The notes beneath the pieces were generated by a model, which worked only from the letters and a program-made list of their open reading frames with translations, ran no database searches and was not told where the DNA came from. Shown here one piece after another: positions 31,596 to 39,703 of a DNA stretch of 64,000 nt. Each line of letters starts with the position of its first letter. Within the stretch, counting starts at the first letter, position 1. The position numbers were made by a program, and so were the translations under genes. Source of the stretch: Streptomyces guryensis (GTDB lineage Bacteria > Actinomycetota > Actinomycetes > Streptomycetales > Streptomycetaceae); contig NZ_JAJSBI010000012.1 of NCBI RefSeq assembly GCF_021261325.1, forward strand, positions 186,001 through 250,000, written 5' to 3'.

Positions 31596-33254
31596 GTGGA
31601 CGAGAGGGCCGGGCAGCAGTGGCGCTCCACCATCGCGGCCGCACAGGCCGGTGACCGGCAGGCGCTGGACGACCTGGTCGCGGGCTGGCTGCCGCTCGTC
31701 TACAACGTCGTCGGCCGTGCCCTGAACGGTCATGCCGACGTCGACGACGTCGTCCAGGAGACCATGCTGCGCGCCGTCGGCAACCTGGGCTCGCTCCGCG
31801 ACCCGGACAGCTTCCGGTCCTGGCTGATGGCGATCGCCATGCGGCAGATACGGGACCGGGCGCGCCGCAGGTCCCCTCAGCAGCTGGACGAGAGCGCCGC
31901 CCGGGAGGCCACCGACTTCGCGGAACTCACCGTGCTGCGGCTCCAGTTGGAGGGTCAGCGGCGCGAGGTCGCGGAGGCGGTGCGCTGGCTGGACGACGAG
32001 GACCGGCAGCTGCTGTCGCTGTGGTGGCTGGAGGTCGCGGGCGAGCTGACCCGGCGCGAACTGGCCGCGGCCGTCGGCATCAGCCGGCAGCACGCCGCCG
32101 TACGCGTCCAGCGGATGAAGGAGCGCCTGGAGACCTCGCGCGGGATCGTGCGAGCACTGGACGGCGCGTGCCCGGAGCTGCGGGAGCTGACCGGCCGCTG
32201 GGACGGGCGGCCCGACTCGGTCTGGCGCAAGCGACTGGCCCGGCACCTCAGGGGCTGCGCCTACTGCTCGGACGCACGCGAGTCGGTCGTACCGGCGGAG
32301 CGGCTCCTGGTCGGGATCGCGCTGGTCCCGGTCCCGGTCGGTTTCACGCTCTCGCTGGCCTTCGGCGGCAAGACGGCCGTGGCCGGCACCTCCGCCGGCT
32401 GGTCCGCCAAGGTGCTCGGCGTCCTGACCAAGCCCGTCGTCGCCGTCACGGCGAGCGCCACCATCGTCGCGGGCGGCGCCTACGTCGTCACACAGACCCC
32501 GGCCACCCCGCCCCCGCGTGCCTCCAGCGCCCCCACGGCGTCGAGCACCCACCGCCCGCCGCCCCCGTCAGCCACGCCCACACCCACGCCCTCCCCGTCC
32601 CCCTCGGTGACGAAGCAGAAGACCGAGCTCTACGGCAGCGTCATCGACGCCGTGGACAAGGCGCCCGCCCCGGACAGGCGCCCCGCCGCGCTCCCGCACC
32701 GGCCCGCGTCCGGCATCACCAGCACCGGCGGCGCGCACGCCACCATGACCCACCGCGGCGACGGCGTGACCCTCACCGGCCAGGGCTATGTCCTGGTCCG
32801 CTGGCAGATCGAGGCGCAGTACCGGCCCGGCGGCCTGGTGCCGCCGAGCTGGACCGGCCTCAAGGGCAAGCTCTTCCACGTGGCCTCGGGCGGCGGCCGC
32901 CGCATGGACGACCGCGTCAGCAGCACCGACCCCACGGCCACCGGCATGGGCAGCAAGGCGACCGGCTTCGACGTCCTGCCGCCCGGCACCCAGCAGATGT
33001 GGCAGAACGAGTACTTCTACGTGGACGGCAGCGTCACCCTCACCGTGAACGAACGCGGCGCCGACTACAACCTGAACGTCTTCCCGACCACCTGGGACGC
33101 GGCGGAGAGGGACATCATGACCGGCCCCGCCCAGGGCGCGATCCGCTACGGACTGGTCCGCGACACCGGCAGGGACGACACCCCGGTCCCGCAGTACGTC
33201 ACCCGCGCCACCCCGTCCGATCCGGCGACGGTGGCCCAACGCTCACAGGTGTAG
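31596..33254 (+). CDS. ECF sigma factor fused to zinc-finger-like, membrane and extracellular parts
   Basis: One 552-aa chain. Residues 1-185 are a sigma factor: DLVAGWLPLVYNVVGRALNG, DVVQETMLRAVGNLGSLRD, SFRSWLMAIAMRQIRDRARR and region 4 with LTRRELAAAVGISRQHAAVR. Next comes RKRLARHLRGCAYCSDARE, resembling the zinc motif of anti-sigma factors, one or two hydrophobic segments (VLGVLTKPVVAVTASATIVAGG), a Pro/Ser/Thr linker and a 210-residue extracellular domain (YVLVRWQIEAQYRPGG; NEYFYVDGSVTLTVNE). GTG 31596 follows GGGAGAGG; ATG 31575 is possible. The design is a membrane-tethered sigma factor carrying its own sensor. Confidence 0.85.
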   Translation: MDERAGQQWRSTIAAAQAGDRQALDDLVAGWLPLVYNVVGRALNGHADVDDVVQETMLRAVGNLGSLRDPDSFRSWLMAIAMRQIRDRARRRSPQQLDESAAREATDFAELTVLRLQLEGQRREVAEAVRWLDDEDRQLLSLWWLEVAGELTRRELAAAVGISRQHAAVRVQRMKERLETSRGIVRALDGACPELRELTGRWDGRPDSVWRKRLARHLRGCAYCSDARESVVPAERLLVGIALVPVPVGFTLSLAFGGKTAVAGTSAGWSAKVLGVLTKPVVAVTASATIVAGGAYVVTQTPATPPPRASSAPTASSTHRPPPPSATPTPTPSPSPSVTKQKTELYGSVIDAVDKAPAPDRRPAALPHRPASGITSTGGAHATMTHRGDGVTLTGQGYVLVRWQIEAQYRPGGLVPPSWTGLKGKLFHVASGGGRRMDDRVSSTDPTATGMGSKATGFDVLPPGTQQMWQNEYFYVDGSVTLTVNERGADYNLNVFPTTWDAAERDIMTGPAQGAIRYGLVRDTGRDDTPVPQYVTRATPSDPATVAQRSQV

Positions 33255-33258
33255 CCCG

Positions 33259-33945
33259 TCAGCCGCCGTCCCGGAGGGCGCGGAGCACGTCGACGCGGTT
33301 CGTCGTGATCGAGTCGACGCCGAGGGCGATGAGGCGGCGCATGGACCGGCGGGTGTCCGGGGTCCAGACGGACAGCAGATATCCGTCGTGGCGGACCCGG
33401 GCGGCCAGGTCCCGGTCCACCAGGGAGAAGCGGTAGTTGAGCCAGCGCGGCTTCAGCGCCGCGAGCAGCGCGGGGCGCGGCGGTGCCAGGCTGGTGCAGG
33501 TCAGGGCGATCTCGGCGGACGTGTCTGCGGCGCGGACGGCGAGCATCGCGGTGGCGTCGGCGGTGTAGTGGACGCGGTCGGCGGCCCCGGCCTCCCGTAC
33601 GGTGTCCACGATGCGGCGCGCCGCCCGAACGTCCTGCATCCCCGGCAGGTCCAGCATCAGCCGGGTGCCTTCGGTGGCGGCCAGCGCCTCCGCGAGTGTC
33701 GGCACTCCGCCGTCCGTGAGACCGCGCACCTCGGCCGCGGACAGCGAGCGAAGGGGTCGCTCGTGCCCCCACAGCCGTTTCAGCGTCTCGTCGTGCAGCA
33801 GCACGGGGACGCCGTCCCTGGTCAGCCGTACGTCGATCTCGACCGCGTCCGCGCCCTGTCGGAGCGCGGAACGCAGCGAGTCGATCGTGTTCTCGCGGAC
33901 GCGGTAGGGGTCGCCGCGATGGGCCACGGCGGTCACGTTCTGCAT
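33259..33945 (-). CDS. Glycerophosphodiester phosphodiesterase
   Basis: Hydrolyses glycerophosphodiesters to glycerol-3-phosphate and an alcohol. The 228-aa TIM-barrel has the GDPD start VAHRGDPYRVRENTIDS, the metal site DAVEIDVRLTRDGVPVLLHD and the C-terminal LSVWTPDTRRSMRRLIALGV followed by DSITTNRVD. No signal peptide, so cytoplasmic. Its stop lies four bases from the stop of the convergent sigma-factor gene, with no room for a separate terminator. Confidence 0.9.
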   Translation of the reverse strand: MQNVTAVAHRGDPYRVRENTIDSLRSALRQGADAVEIDVRLTRDGVPVLLHDETLKRLWGHERPLRSLSAAEVRGLTDGGVPTLAEALAATEGTRLMLDLPGMQDVRAARRIVDTVREAGAADRVHYTADATAMLAVRAADTSAEIALTCTSLAPPRPALLAALKPRWLNYRFSLVDRDLAARVRHDGYLLSVWTPDTRRSMRRLIALGVDSITTNRVDVLRALRDGG

Positions 33946-33979
33946 GGCCCCATTGTGGAGGGCGTCCTTGTGGAGGACG

Positions 33980-35044
33980 TCAGGGGGCGAGCCACGCCGA
34001 GGTGTAGGAGTCGATCTCGTTCCGGATCCCGGCCTTGCCGGGCTCGTCGAGGAAGGAGGCGTCGACGGCGCTCTTGGCCAGGTCGGCGAGTCCTTGTGCG
34101 TCGAGCTTCAACAGGCGCGCGGCGACGGCGTACTCGTTGTTGAGATCGGTGCCGAACATCGGCGGATCGTCGGAGTTGATCGTGATGACGACGCCGGCCT
34201 TCACGAACTCCTTGATCGGGTGCTCGTCGAGGCTGCGCACCGCGCGCGTGGCGATGTTGGAGGTCGGGCAGACCTCCAGCGGAATCCGGTGCTCGGCGAG
34301 GTGCGCGAGGAGCTTCGGGTCCTGGAAGGAGTTCGTGCCGTGCCCGATGCGCTCGGCCCGCAGATGGGTGAGCGCGTCCCACACCGTCTCCGGGCCGGTG
34401 GTCTCACCGGCGTGCGGCACGGAGCGCAGCCCCGCCGCGATCGCCCGGTCGAAGTACGGCTTGAACTGCGGCCGCTCCACCCCGATCTCCGGCCCGCCGA
34501 GCCCGAACGAGACCAGCCCCTCCGGCCGCAGCCGGTCGTCGGTGGCGAGCCGCGTGGTCTCCTCGGCGGCCTCAAGACCGGCCTCGCCGGGAATGTCGAA
34601 GCACCAGCGCAGCACCGTCCCGAACTCGGCCTCGGCCGCCTTCCGCGCGTCCTCGATGGCGTCCATGAAGGCGCGCTCGTCGATGTTGCGCCGGGTCGAG
34701 GACCACGGGGTGATGGTCAGCTCGGCGTAGCGCACCTGCTGCCGGGCCAGGTCCCGGGCCACCTCGTACGTCAGCAGCCGTACGTCCTCCGGGGTGCGGA
34801 TCAGGTCGACGACCGACAGGTACACCTCGATGAAGTGGGCGAAGTCCGTGAAGGTGAAGTAGTCGACCAGGGCCTCGGGGTCGGTGGGCACCTTGGAGTC
34901 GGGGTGCCGGGCGGCGAGCTCCGCGACGATCCGGGGGGAGGCGGAGCCGACGTGGTGCACATGCAGTTCGGCCTTGGGCAGTCCGGCGATGAAGGCGTGC
35001 AGGTCGCGCGGAGCGGCGGCGAAGGCGCCGAGGTGCTCGGTCAA
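33980..35044 (-). CDS. Adenosine deaminase family enzyme, possibly aminodeoxyfutalosine deaminase
   Basis: Metal-dependent deaminase of the ADA fold: metal ligands in KAELHVHHVGS, substrate/metal histidine in SVPHAGET, catalytic residues in RIGHGTNS and the final Asp pair in TINSDDPPMFGTDL. 354 aa. The first motif is HVHHVGS instead of HLHLEGA of classical adenosine deaminase. To my knowledge the S. coelicolor protein at the syntenic place (SCO5662) was shown to deaminate 6-aminodeoxyfutalosine in menaquinone synthesis; that may hold here too. TTG 35044 has a strong GGGGAGGA site upstream. Confidence 0.88.
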   Translation of the reverse strand: MTEHLGAFAAAPRDLHAFIAGLPKAELHVHHVGSASPRIVAELAARHPDSKVPTDPEALVDYFTFTDFAHFIEVYLSVVDLIRTPEDVRLLTYEVARDLARQQVRYAELTITPWSSTRRNIDERAFMDAIEDARKAAEAEFGTVLRWCFDIPGEAGLEAAEETTRLATDDRLRPEGLVSFGLGGPEIGVERPQFKPYFDRAIAAGLRSVPHAGETTGPETVWDALTHLRAERIGHGTNSFQDPKLLAHLAEHRIPLEVCPTSNIATRAVRSLDEHPIKEFVKAGVVITINSDDPPMFGTDLNNEYAVAARLLKLDAQGLADLAKSAVDASFLDEPGKAGIRNEIDSYTSAWLAP

Positions 35045-35251
35045 GGGTTCCTCCCCAAAGCGGCGTCCCGGGGCGGTGGCTCGGCCGGGCGGGACGCGGG
35101 TGATCGGCTGATCGGTGGGTCGGGATCATCGTAGGCCGGGCCCGGACGCGGCGGTGCCGCCGGAGTGGGAACTGCTGACCGACCGGGCGGCGGGACCGCC
35201 GGGGCAGGGCTTATACGATGGCGTGACGATCGACCGAGGGGGACACGGAAC

Positions 35252-35998
35252 GTGGCGGACCAGACAGAGCCGCGCGGGGGCGCAGGAGCAGACCACGACC
35301 CCTGGGCGCCACCCGAGCGCAAGACGTCGCTGGAGAAGGGCGGACAGCCTGCCGCGTCCGGGCAGCAGCCCCACCCGCAGGACCGGCAGCCCGCACACCT
35401 CCAGCCCTCGGCGCAGCCGCCTCTGGTGCACGACCAGGCCACGGTGACGTCCCTGCCGGGCGACGGCTTCGCCCCGCCCGGACCCGGCTACGGCCCGCCC
35501 GGTGTGCCCCCTGCCCCGGGCGGCTGGTCCGAGTCCGCCGTACCGCCCCCACCGATCGCGCCCACCGGCCCGGGCGGCCCGCAGGGCCCGGCGGCCCCCG
35601 GCGGATACGGCTACCCGGCCTACCCGCAGGGCTACGGCTGGCCCGGTATGCAGCCGTTCCCGCAGAACGGCATGGGCACCGCGGCGATGGTGCTGGGCAT
35701 CCTGTCCTGCTGCATGTTCTGCGTCTACGGCATCGTCTCCCTCGTCCTCGGCGTCCTCGCCGTCGTCTTCGGCGTCAAGGGGAAGCAGCGGGCGGACCGC
35801 GGCGAGGCCACCAACCGCGGCCAGGCCCAGGCGGGCTTCATCACCGGCATCGTCGGGATCGTGCTCGGCGTCGCGGTGATCGTCCTGATGGTCTTCGTCA
35901 TCGTGGCCGCCGTGAACGAGAAGAAGAACACCGTGGACACCGAGCCGTCCTACAACTCCGCCCCCAGCGCGGCGGCACCGCTGGTGGCCGGCGGCTGA
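35252..35998 (+). CDS. DUF4190-type membrane protein with disordered N-terminus
   Basis: A 248-aa protein: residues 1-140 are Pro/Gly/Gln-rich and probably disordered, followed by two helices joined by a short basic loop (GTAAMVLGILSCCMFCVYGI, VLAVVFGVKGKQRADRGE, GFITGIVGIVLGVAVIVLMV), the DUF4190 layout common in Streptomyces. Function unknown. GTG 35252 is chosen because the conserved-looking MADQTEP starts there; GAGGGGG lies about ten bases upstream, and a TACGAT box (35214-35219) may be the minus-10. Confidence 0.8.
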   Translation: MADQTEPRGGAGADHDPWAPPERKTSLEKGGQPAASGQQPHPQDRQPAHLQPSAQPPLVHDQATVTSLPGDGFAPPGPGYGPPGVPPAPGGWSESAVPPPPIAPTGPGGPQGPAAPGGYGYPAYPQGYGWPGMQPFPQNGMGTAAMVLGILSCCMFCVYGIVSLVLGVLAVVFGVKGKQRADRGEATNRGQAQAGFITGIVGIVLGVAVIVLMVFVIVAAVNEKKNTVDTEPSYNSAPSAAAPLVAGG

Positions 35999-36003
35999 CG
36001 CCA

Positions 36004-36043
36004 CCCGCCCGTCCGCCGGGGCACCCCGCCCCGCGCGGGCGGG
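36004..36043. terminator. GC-rich hairpin between convergent genes
   Basis: CCCGCCCG (36004-36011) and CGGGCGGG (36036-36043) can pair around a loop that itself contains GGGGCACCCC. It lies between two convergent genes and probably terminates both. Confidence 0.55.
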
Positions 36044-36047
36044 CCCG

Positions 36048-36653
36048 CTACTCCGCCCGCAACCGCTCCCGCGCCTCCATCAACGCGAACCCCAGCAGAT
36101 TCGGACCCCGCCACCGCTCCGGATCGGCGGCGGCCTCGTCGTCCGCCGCCAGGCCGATGCCCCACACCCGGTCCACGGGGCTCGCCTCGACCAGCACCCG
36201 GTCCCCGGTGTTCAACAGGAACTGACGCAGCTGCGGGTGCGCGGCGAACTTGTGGACGCTGCCCTCCAGCACGATTTGGAAGCGCTCGCGCTTCCATATC
36301 TCCTCGTCGAAGCCGCGCGCGAGCCGCCCCGCCTTCTTGGCCTGGGACGGATGCTCAGCGGCCAGCACCCGCCGCTCCGCCTCCGCGTCGTCGAACAGCC
36401 GCGCCTTGGCCGCCATCATCCAGTGCTCGGCGGTCGCGTAGGCAGACCCCTCCACCGCGAACGGCGACGGCCACCACTGGCTCAGACAGCTCGGCCCCAC
36501 CAGGCCGTCCGTCCGCGGCCGGTGACCCCAGAAGTGCAGGTACTTGACCCGGACTCCGGCGCGGACGGCCCTGACCAGCGCCTCCCGGGAGTCGATCCTC
36601 CCCGTGATCTCCTGCACCGGCTCCTCCGTGATCTCCCCCGTGATCTTTTCCAT
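36048..36653 (-). CDS. NADAR family protein (ADP-ribose-linked N-glycosidase)
   Basis: NADAR proteins (YbiA/DUF1768 fold) cleave N-glycosidic bonds of ADP-ribose-like or riboflavin-precursor compounds; some reverse ADP-ribosylation of guanine bases. Typical residues: FWGHRP, LSQWWPSPFAVEGSAYATAE, HWMMAAKARLFDD, RGFDEEIWKRERFQIV, and SPVDRVWGIGL, covering the whole domain. The first 30 residues (GEITEEPVQEITGRIDSREA) are extra. ATG 36653 gives 201 aa; GTG 36683 is possible. No toxin ADP-ribosyltransferase gene is next to it. Confidence 0.88.
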   Translation of the reverse strand: MEKITGEITEEPVQEITGRIDSREALVRAVRAGVRVKYLHFWGHRPRTDGLVGPSCLSQWWPSPFAVEGSAYATAEHWMMAAKARLFDDAEAERRVLAAEHPSQAKKAGRLARGFDEEIWKRERFQIVLEGSVHKFAAHPQLRQFLLNTGDRVLVEASPVDRVWGIGLAADDEAAADPERWRGPNLLGFALMEARERLRAE

Positions 36654-36725
36654 GCATGCGAGTCTCGCAGCCACCACTGACACTCCGTCCCCCCTTTTCC
36701 GAGCTCACTCGACACCTGGTCGACA

Positions 36726-36761
36726 GATTCCGTTGCGTAACCGAAAGGCAACAACGGAATC
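36726..36761. promoter_or_regulatory. Inverted repeat upstream of the polyamine operon
   Basis: GATTCCGTTG (36726-36735) and CAACGGAATC (36752-36761) form a perfect 10-bp inverted repeat with 16 bases between, about 105 bases upstream of the aldehyde dehydrogenase start. It is a good candidate operator. A related ATTCGTTG occurs at about 16051 upstream of the other dehydrogenase gene. Confidence 0.55.
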
Positions 36762-36864
36762 CCTTGTAGGAGTGCCATAGCTCTGTCAGGATCGGCACTC
36801 AAATCGAGCTGGAGCTACGCCACCCGCCCCCCGGAGCCGCGGGGCGACGGCGGAGGAGAGCGAC

Positions 36865-38400
36865 ATGCAGAACCCGGGCACCGCCACCCCGGAACGATTC
36901 CCCGCACAGGACCGCTTCGCGGAGGGCGCGCAGTTCATCGCGGGCCGCCTGACGAAGGGCACCTCCGGCCGTACGCACGCGGTCGTCGACCCGGCGACGG
37001 GCGAGGAGGTGTACACCTACGAACTGGCCGGCTCCGACGACGTCGACGCGGCCGTGGCCGCCGCGCGCGAGGCCTTCCCCGGCTGGGCCGCCACCACCCC
37101 CGGCGAACGCTCCGACGCGCTGCACCGTTTCGCCGCCGTACTCGCCGAGCGCGCCGAGGACTTCGCCCGGGCGGAGAGCCTGCAGTGCGGCAAGCCGCTG
37201 ATGCTGACGCGGGAGTTCGACGTCCCCGGCACCATCGACAACACCGCCTTCTTCGCGGGCGCCGCCCGGCATCTTCAGGGGCAGTCCGCCGGTGAGTACT
37301 CCGGCGACCACACCTCGTACGTACGCCGTGAACCCATCGGTGTCGTCGGATCGATCGCGCCCTGGAACTACCCCCTCCAGATGGCCGCCTGGAAGATCCT
37401 CCCGGCGATCGCCGCGGGCAACACCATCGTGCTGAAGCCCGCCGAGCTGACCCCGCTCACCTCACTGCTGTTCGCGCAGGCCGCCACCGACGCCGGTATC
37501 CCGGACGGTGTCATCAACATCGTCACCGGGACCGGCAGGGAGGCCGGTGAGCGTCTCGTCGGGCATCCCGACGTGGCCATGACCTCCTTCACCGGGTCCA
37601 CCGCCGTCGGCAGGCGCGTGGCCGAGATCGCCACCGCCACCGTCAAGCGCCTGCACCTGGAGCTCGGCGGCAAAGCCCCCTTCGTCGTCTTCGACGACGC
37701 CGACCTGGAGGCCGCCGTCAACGGCGCGGTCGCGGGCGCGCTCATCAACACCGGGCAGGACTGCACGGCCGCCACGCGCGCGTACGTGCAGCGCCCGCTC
37801 TACGAGGCGTTCGTCGAGCGGACCGCGGCCCTCATGGAGACCGTCCGGCTCGGCGACCCCTTCGCTGCCGGCACCGACCTCGGCCCGCTCATCTCGCACG
37901 TCCAGCGCGACCGCGTCGCCGGTTTCGTCGACCGGGCACGCGCCTACGCGCGCGTGGTGACCGGCGGCGAGGTCCCCAAGGGAGATCTGGAGAACGGCGC
38001 CTACTACCGGCCCACCCTCGTCGCGGACGCCGCCCAGGACAGCGAGATCGTCCAGTCGGAGATCTTCGGGCCGGTTCTGGTGGTGCTGCCGTTCGACGGT
38101 GATGACGACGGAATCAGGCTCGCCAACGACACCCCGTACGGCCTCGCCGCCTCCGCCTGGAGCCGCGACGTCTACCGGGCGAACCGCGCAACCCGCGAGA
38201 TCAAGGCGGGCTGCGTGTGGATCAACGACCACATCCCGATCATCAGCGAGATGCCGCACGGCGGATACAAGGCGTCCGGCTTCGGCAAGGACATGTCCGC
38301 GTACTCCTTCGAGGAGTACACGCAGATCAAGCACGTCATGTTCGACAACACGGCGGTGGCCAGGAAGGACTGGCACCGCACCGTCTTCGGGGACCGCTAG
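36865..38400 (+). CDS. Aminoaldehyde dehydrogenase (second copy, PuuC/PatD-like)
   Basis: Oxidises 4-aminobutanal or gamma-glutamyl-aminobutanal. The 511-aa ALDH has APWNYPLQMAAWK, LKPAELTPLTS, FTGSTAVGRRV, base Glu in HLELGGKAPF and nucleophile in TGQDCTAATRAY; the C-terminus SGFGKDMSAYSFEEYTQIKH closely resembles that of the copy at 16196. It has about 25 more N-terminal residues. ATG 36865 has GGAGGAG upstream. First gene of a run with potDABC and a PuuB-like oxidase, separated by only 50 bases from potD. Confidence 0.91.
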   Translation: MQNPGTATPERFPAQDRFAEGAQFIAGRLTKGTSGRTHAVVDPATGEEVYTYELAGSDDVDAAVAAAREAFPGWAATTPGERSDALHRFAAVLAERAEDFARAESLQCGKPLMLTREFDVPGTIDNTAFFAGAARHLQGQSAGEYSGDHTSYVRREPIGVVGSIAPWNYPLQMAAWKILPAIAAGNTIVLKPAELTPLTSLLFAQAATDAGIPDGVINIVTGTGREAGERLVGHPDVAMTSFTGSTAVGRRVAEIATATVKRLHLELGGKAPFVVFDDADLEAAVNGAVAGALINTGQDCTAATRAYVQRPLYEAFVERTAALMETVRLGDPFAAGTDLGPLISHVQRDRVAGFVDRARAYARVVTGGEVPKGDLENGAYYRPTLVADAAQDSEIVQSEIFGPVLVVLPFDGDDDGIRLANDTPYGLAASAWSRDVYRANRATREIKAGCVWINDHIPIISEMPHGGYKASGFGKDMSAYSFEEYTQIKHVMFDNTAVARKDWHRTVFGDR

Positions 38401-38450
38401 CCGAACCGGCCGCACGACCGGCGGCCACACTCCGAAAGGGCACCACGCGC

Positions 38451-39698
38451 ATGGAGCAGTACGAGCCCGACCGCCCGACGCCGGCCGTGGCGGCCGCGAT
38501 GCGGCGCAGCCTGAGCAACGGCAGGGCGGCGATGACCCGGCGGTCCCTGTTGCGCGCCTCCGCGGGCGGCGCGCTCACCGTCGGTGGCCTCGCGGCGCTG
38601 ACCGGCTGCGGCATCCCCGCAGCGGGCAAGTCGCAGGGCGGTGTGTCCGCCGACGACCACTCGGCGAAGGAGAAGGTGATCAACTTCTCCAACTGGCCCG
38701 AGTACATCGACGTGGACGACAGCGGCAAGCACCGCCCGACCCTGGACGCGTTCACGAAGCGGACCGGCGTCCAGGTCAAGTACACCGAGGACATCAACGA
38801 CAACGACGAGTTCTTCGGCAAGATCCAGCCGCAGCTCGCCGCGGGCCAGGACACCGGGCGCGACCTCATCGTGCTCACCGACTGGCTGGCCGCCCGCATG
38901 ATCCGCCTCGGCTACGTCCAGAAACTGGACGCGTCCAACCTGCCGCACGCCTTCGCCAACCTGTCCGACCAGTTCCGCAGCCCCGACTGGGACCCGGGCC
39001 GTGCCTACTCGTACCCCTGGCAGGGCATCTCGACCGTCATCGCCTACAACAAGAAGGCGCTCGACGGCGTCGAGGTGAAGTCGGTCTCCGACCTGCTCGA
39101 CAACCCCAAGCTCAAGGGCCGCGTCGGCTTCCTGACCGAGATGCGCGACAGCATCGGCATGACGATGCTCGACATGGGCAAGGACCCGGCGAAGTTCACC
39201 ACCGACGACTACGACGCGGTGATCGCCCGCCTCCAGAAGGCCGTCGACAAGGGCCAGATCCGCCGCTTCACGGGTAACGACTACACGTCCGACCTCACCA
39301 AGGGCGACTTCGCCGCGTGTGTCGCCTGGGGCGGCGACATCGTCCAGCTGCAGGCGGACAACCCGGATGTCGGCTACGTCATCCCCGCCAGCGGCTACAT
39401 GACGTCCACCGACAACATGCTGATCCCCAACAAGGCACGCCACAAGACGAACGCCGAGCGGCTCATCGACTACTACTACGAGCCGGAGCCGGCCGCCGAA
39501 CTCGCCGCGTACATCAACTACGTGAGCCCGGTCGCGGGGGTGAAGCCGTACCTTGCCAAGATCGACAAGTCGGCGGCGGACAACCCGCTGATCCTCCCCG
39601 ACCAGGCCATGCAGGCGAAGTCCCATGCCTTCCGCTCGCTGAGCTCGAAGGAAGAGACGGCCTACCAGCAGAAGTTCGCAAAGCTCACAGGGGCGTGA
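38451..39698 (+). CDS. potD: Spermidine/putrescine-binding lipoprotein
   Basis: Receptor of the polyamine importer encoded downstream. It has a twin-arginine signal (MTRRSLLRASAGG) ending in lipobox LTGC, then the PotD pattern FSNWPEYIDVDDSGKH, YTEDINDNDEFFGKI, GRDLIVLTDWLAARM and FTGNDYTSDLTKGDF. 415 aa from ATG 38451 with GAAAGGG upstream. Very similar in plan to the orphan binding protein at 17844, so the cell may present two receptors to one channel. Its stop is six bases before the ATPase start. Confidence 0.93.
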   Translation: MEQYEPDRPTPAVAAAMRRSLSNGRAAMTRRSLLRASAGGALTVGGLAALTGCGIPAAGKSQGGVSADDHSAKEKVINFSNWPEYIDVDDSGKHRPTLDAFTKRTGVQVKYTEDINDNDEFFGKIQPQLAAGQDTGRDLIVLTDWLAARMIRLGYVQKLDASNLPHAFANLSDQFRSPDWDPGRAYSYPWQGISTVIAYNKKALDGVEVKSVSDLLDNPKLKGRVGFLTEMRDSIGMTMLDMGKDPAKFTTDDYDAVIARLQKAVDKGQIRRFTGNDYTSDLTKGDFAACVAWGGDIVQLQADNPDVGYVIPASGYMTSTDNMLIPNKARHKTNAERLIDYYYEPEPAAELAAYINYVSPVAGVKPYLAKIDKSAADNPLILPDQAMQAKSHAFRSLSSKEETAYQQKFAKLTGA

Positions 39699-39703
39699 CG
39701 AAG

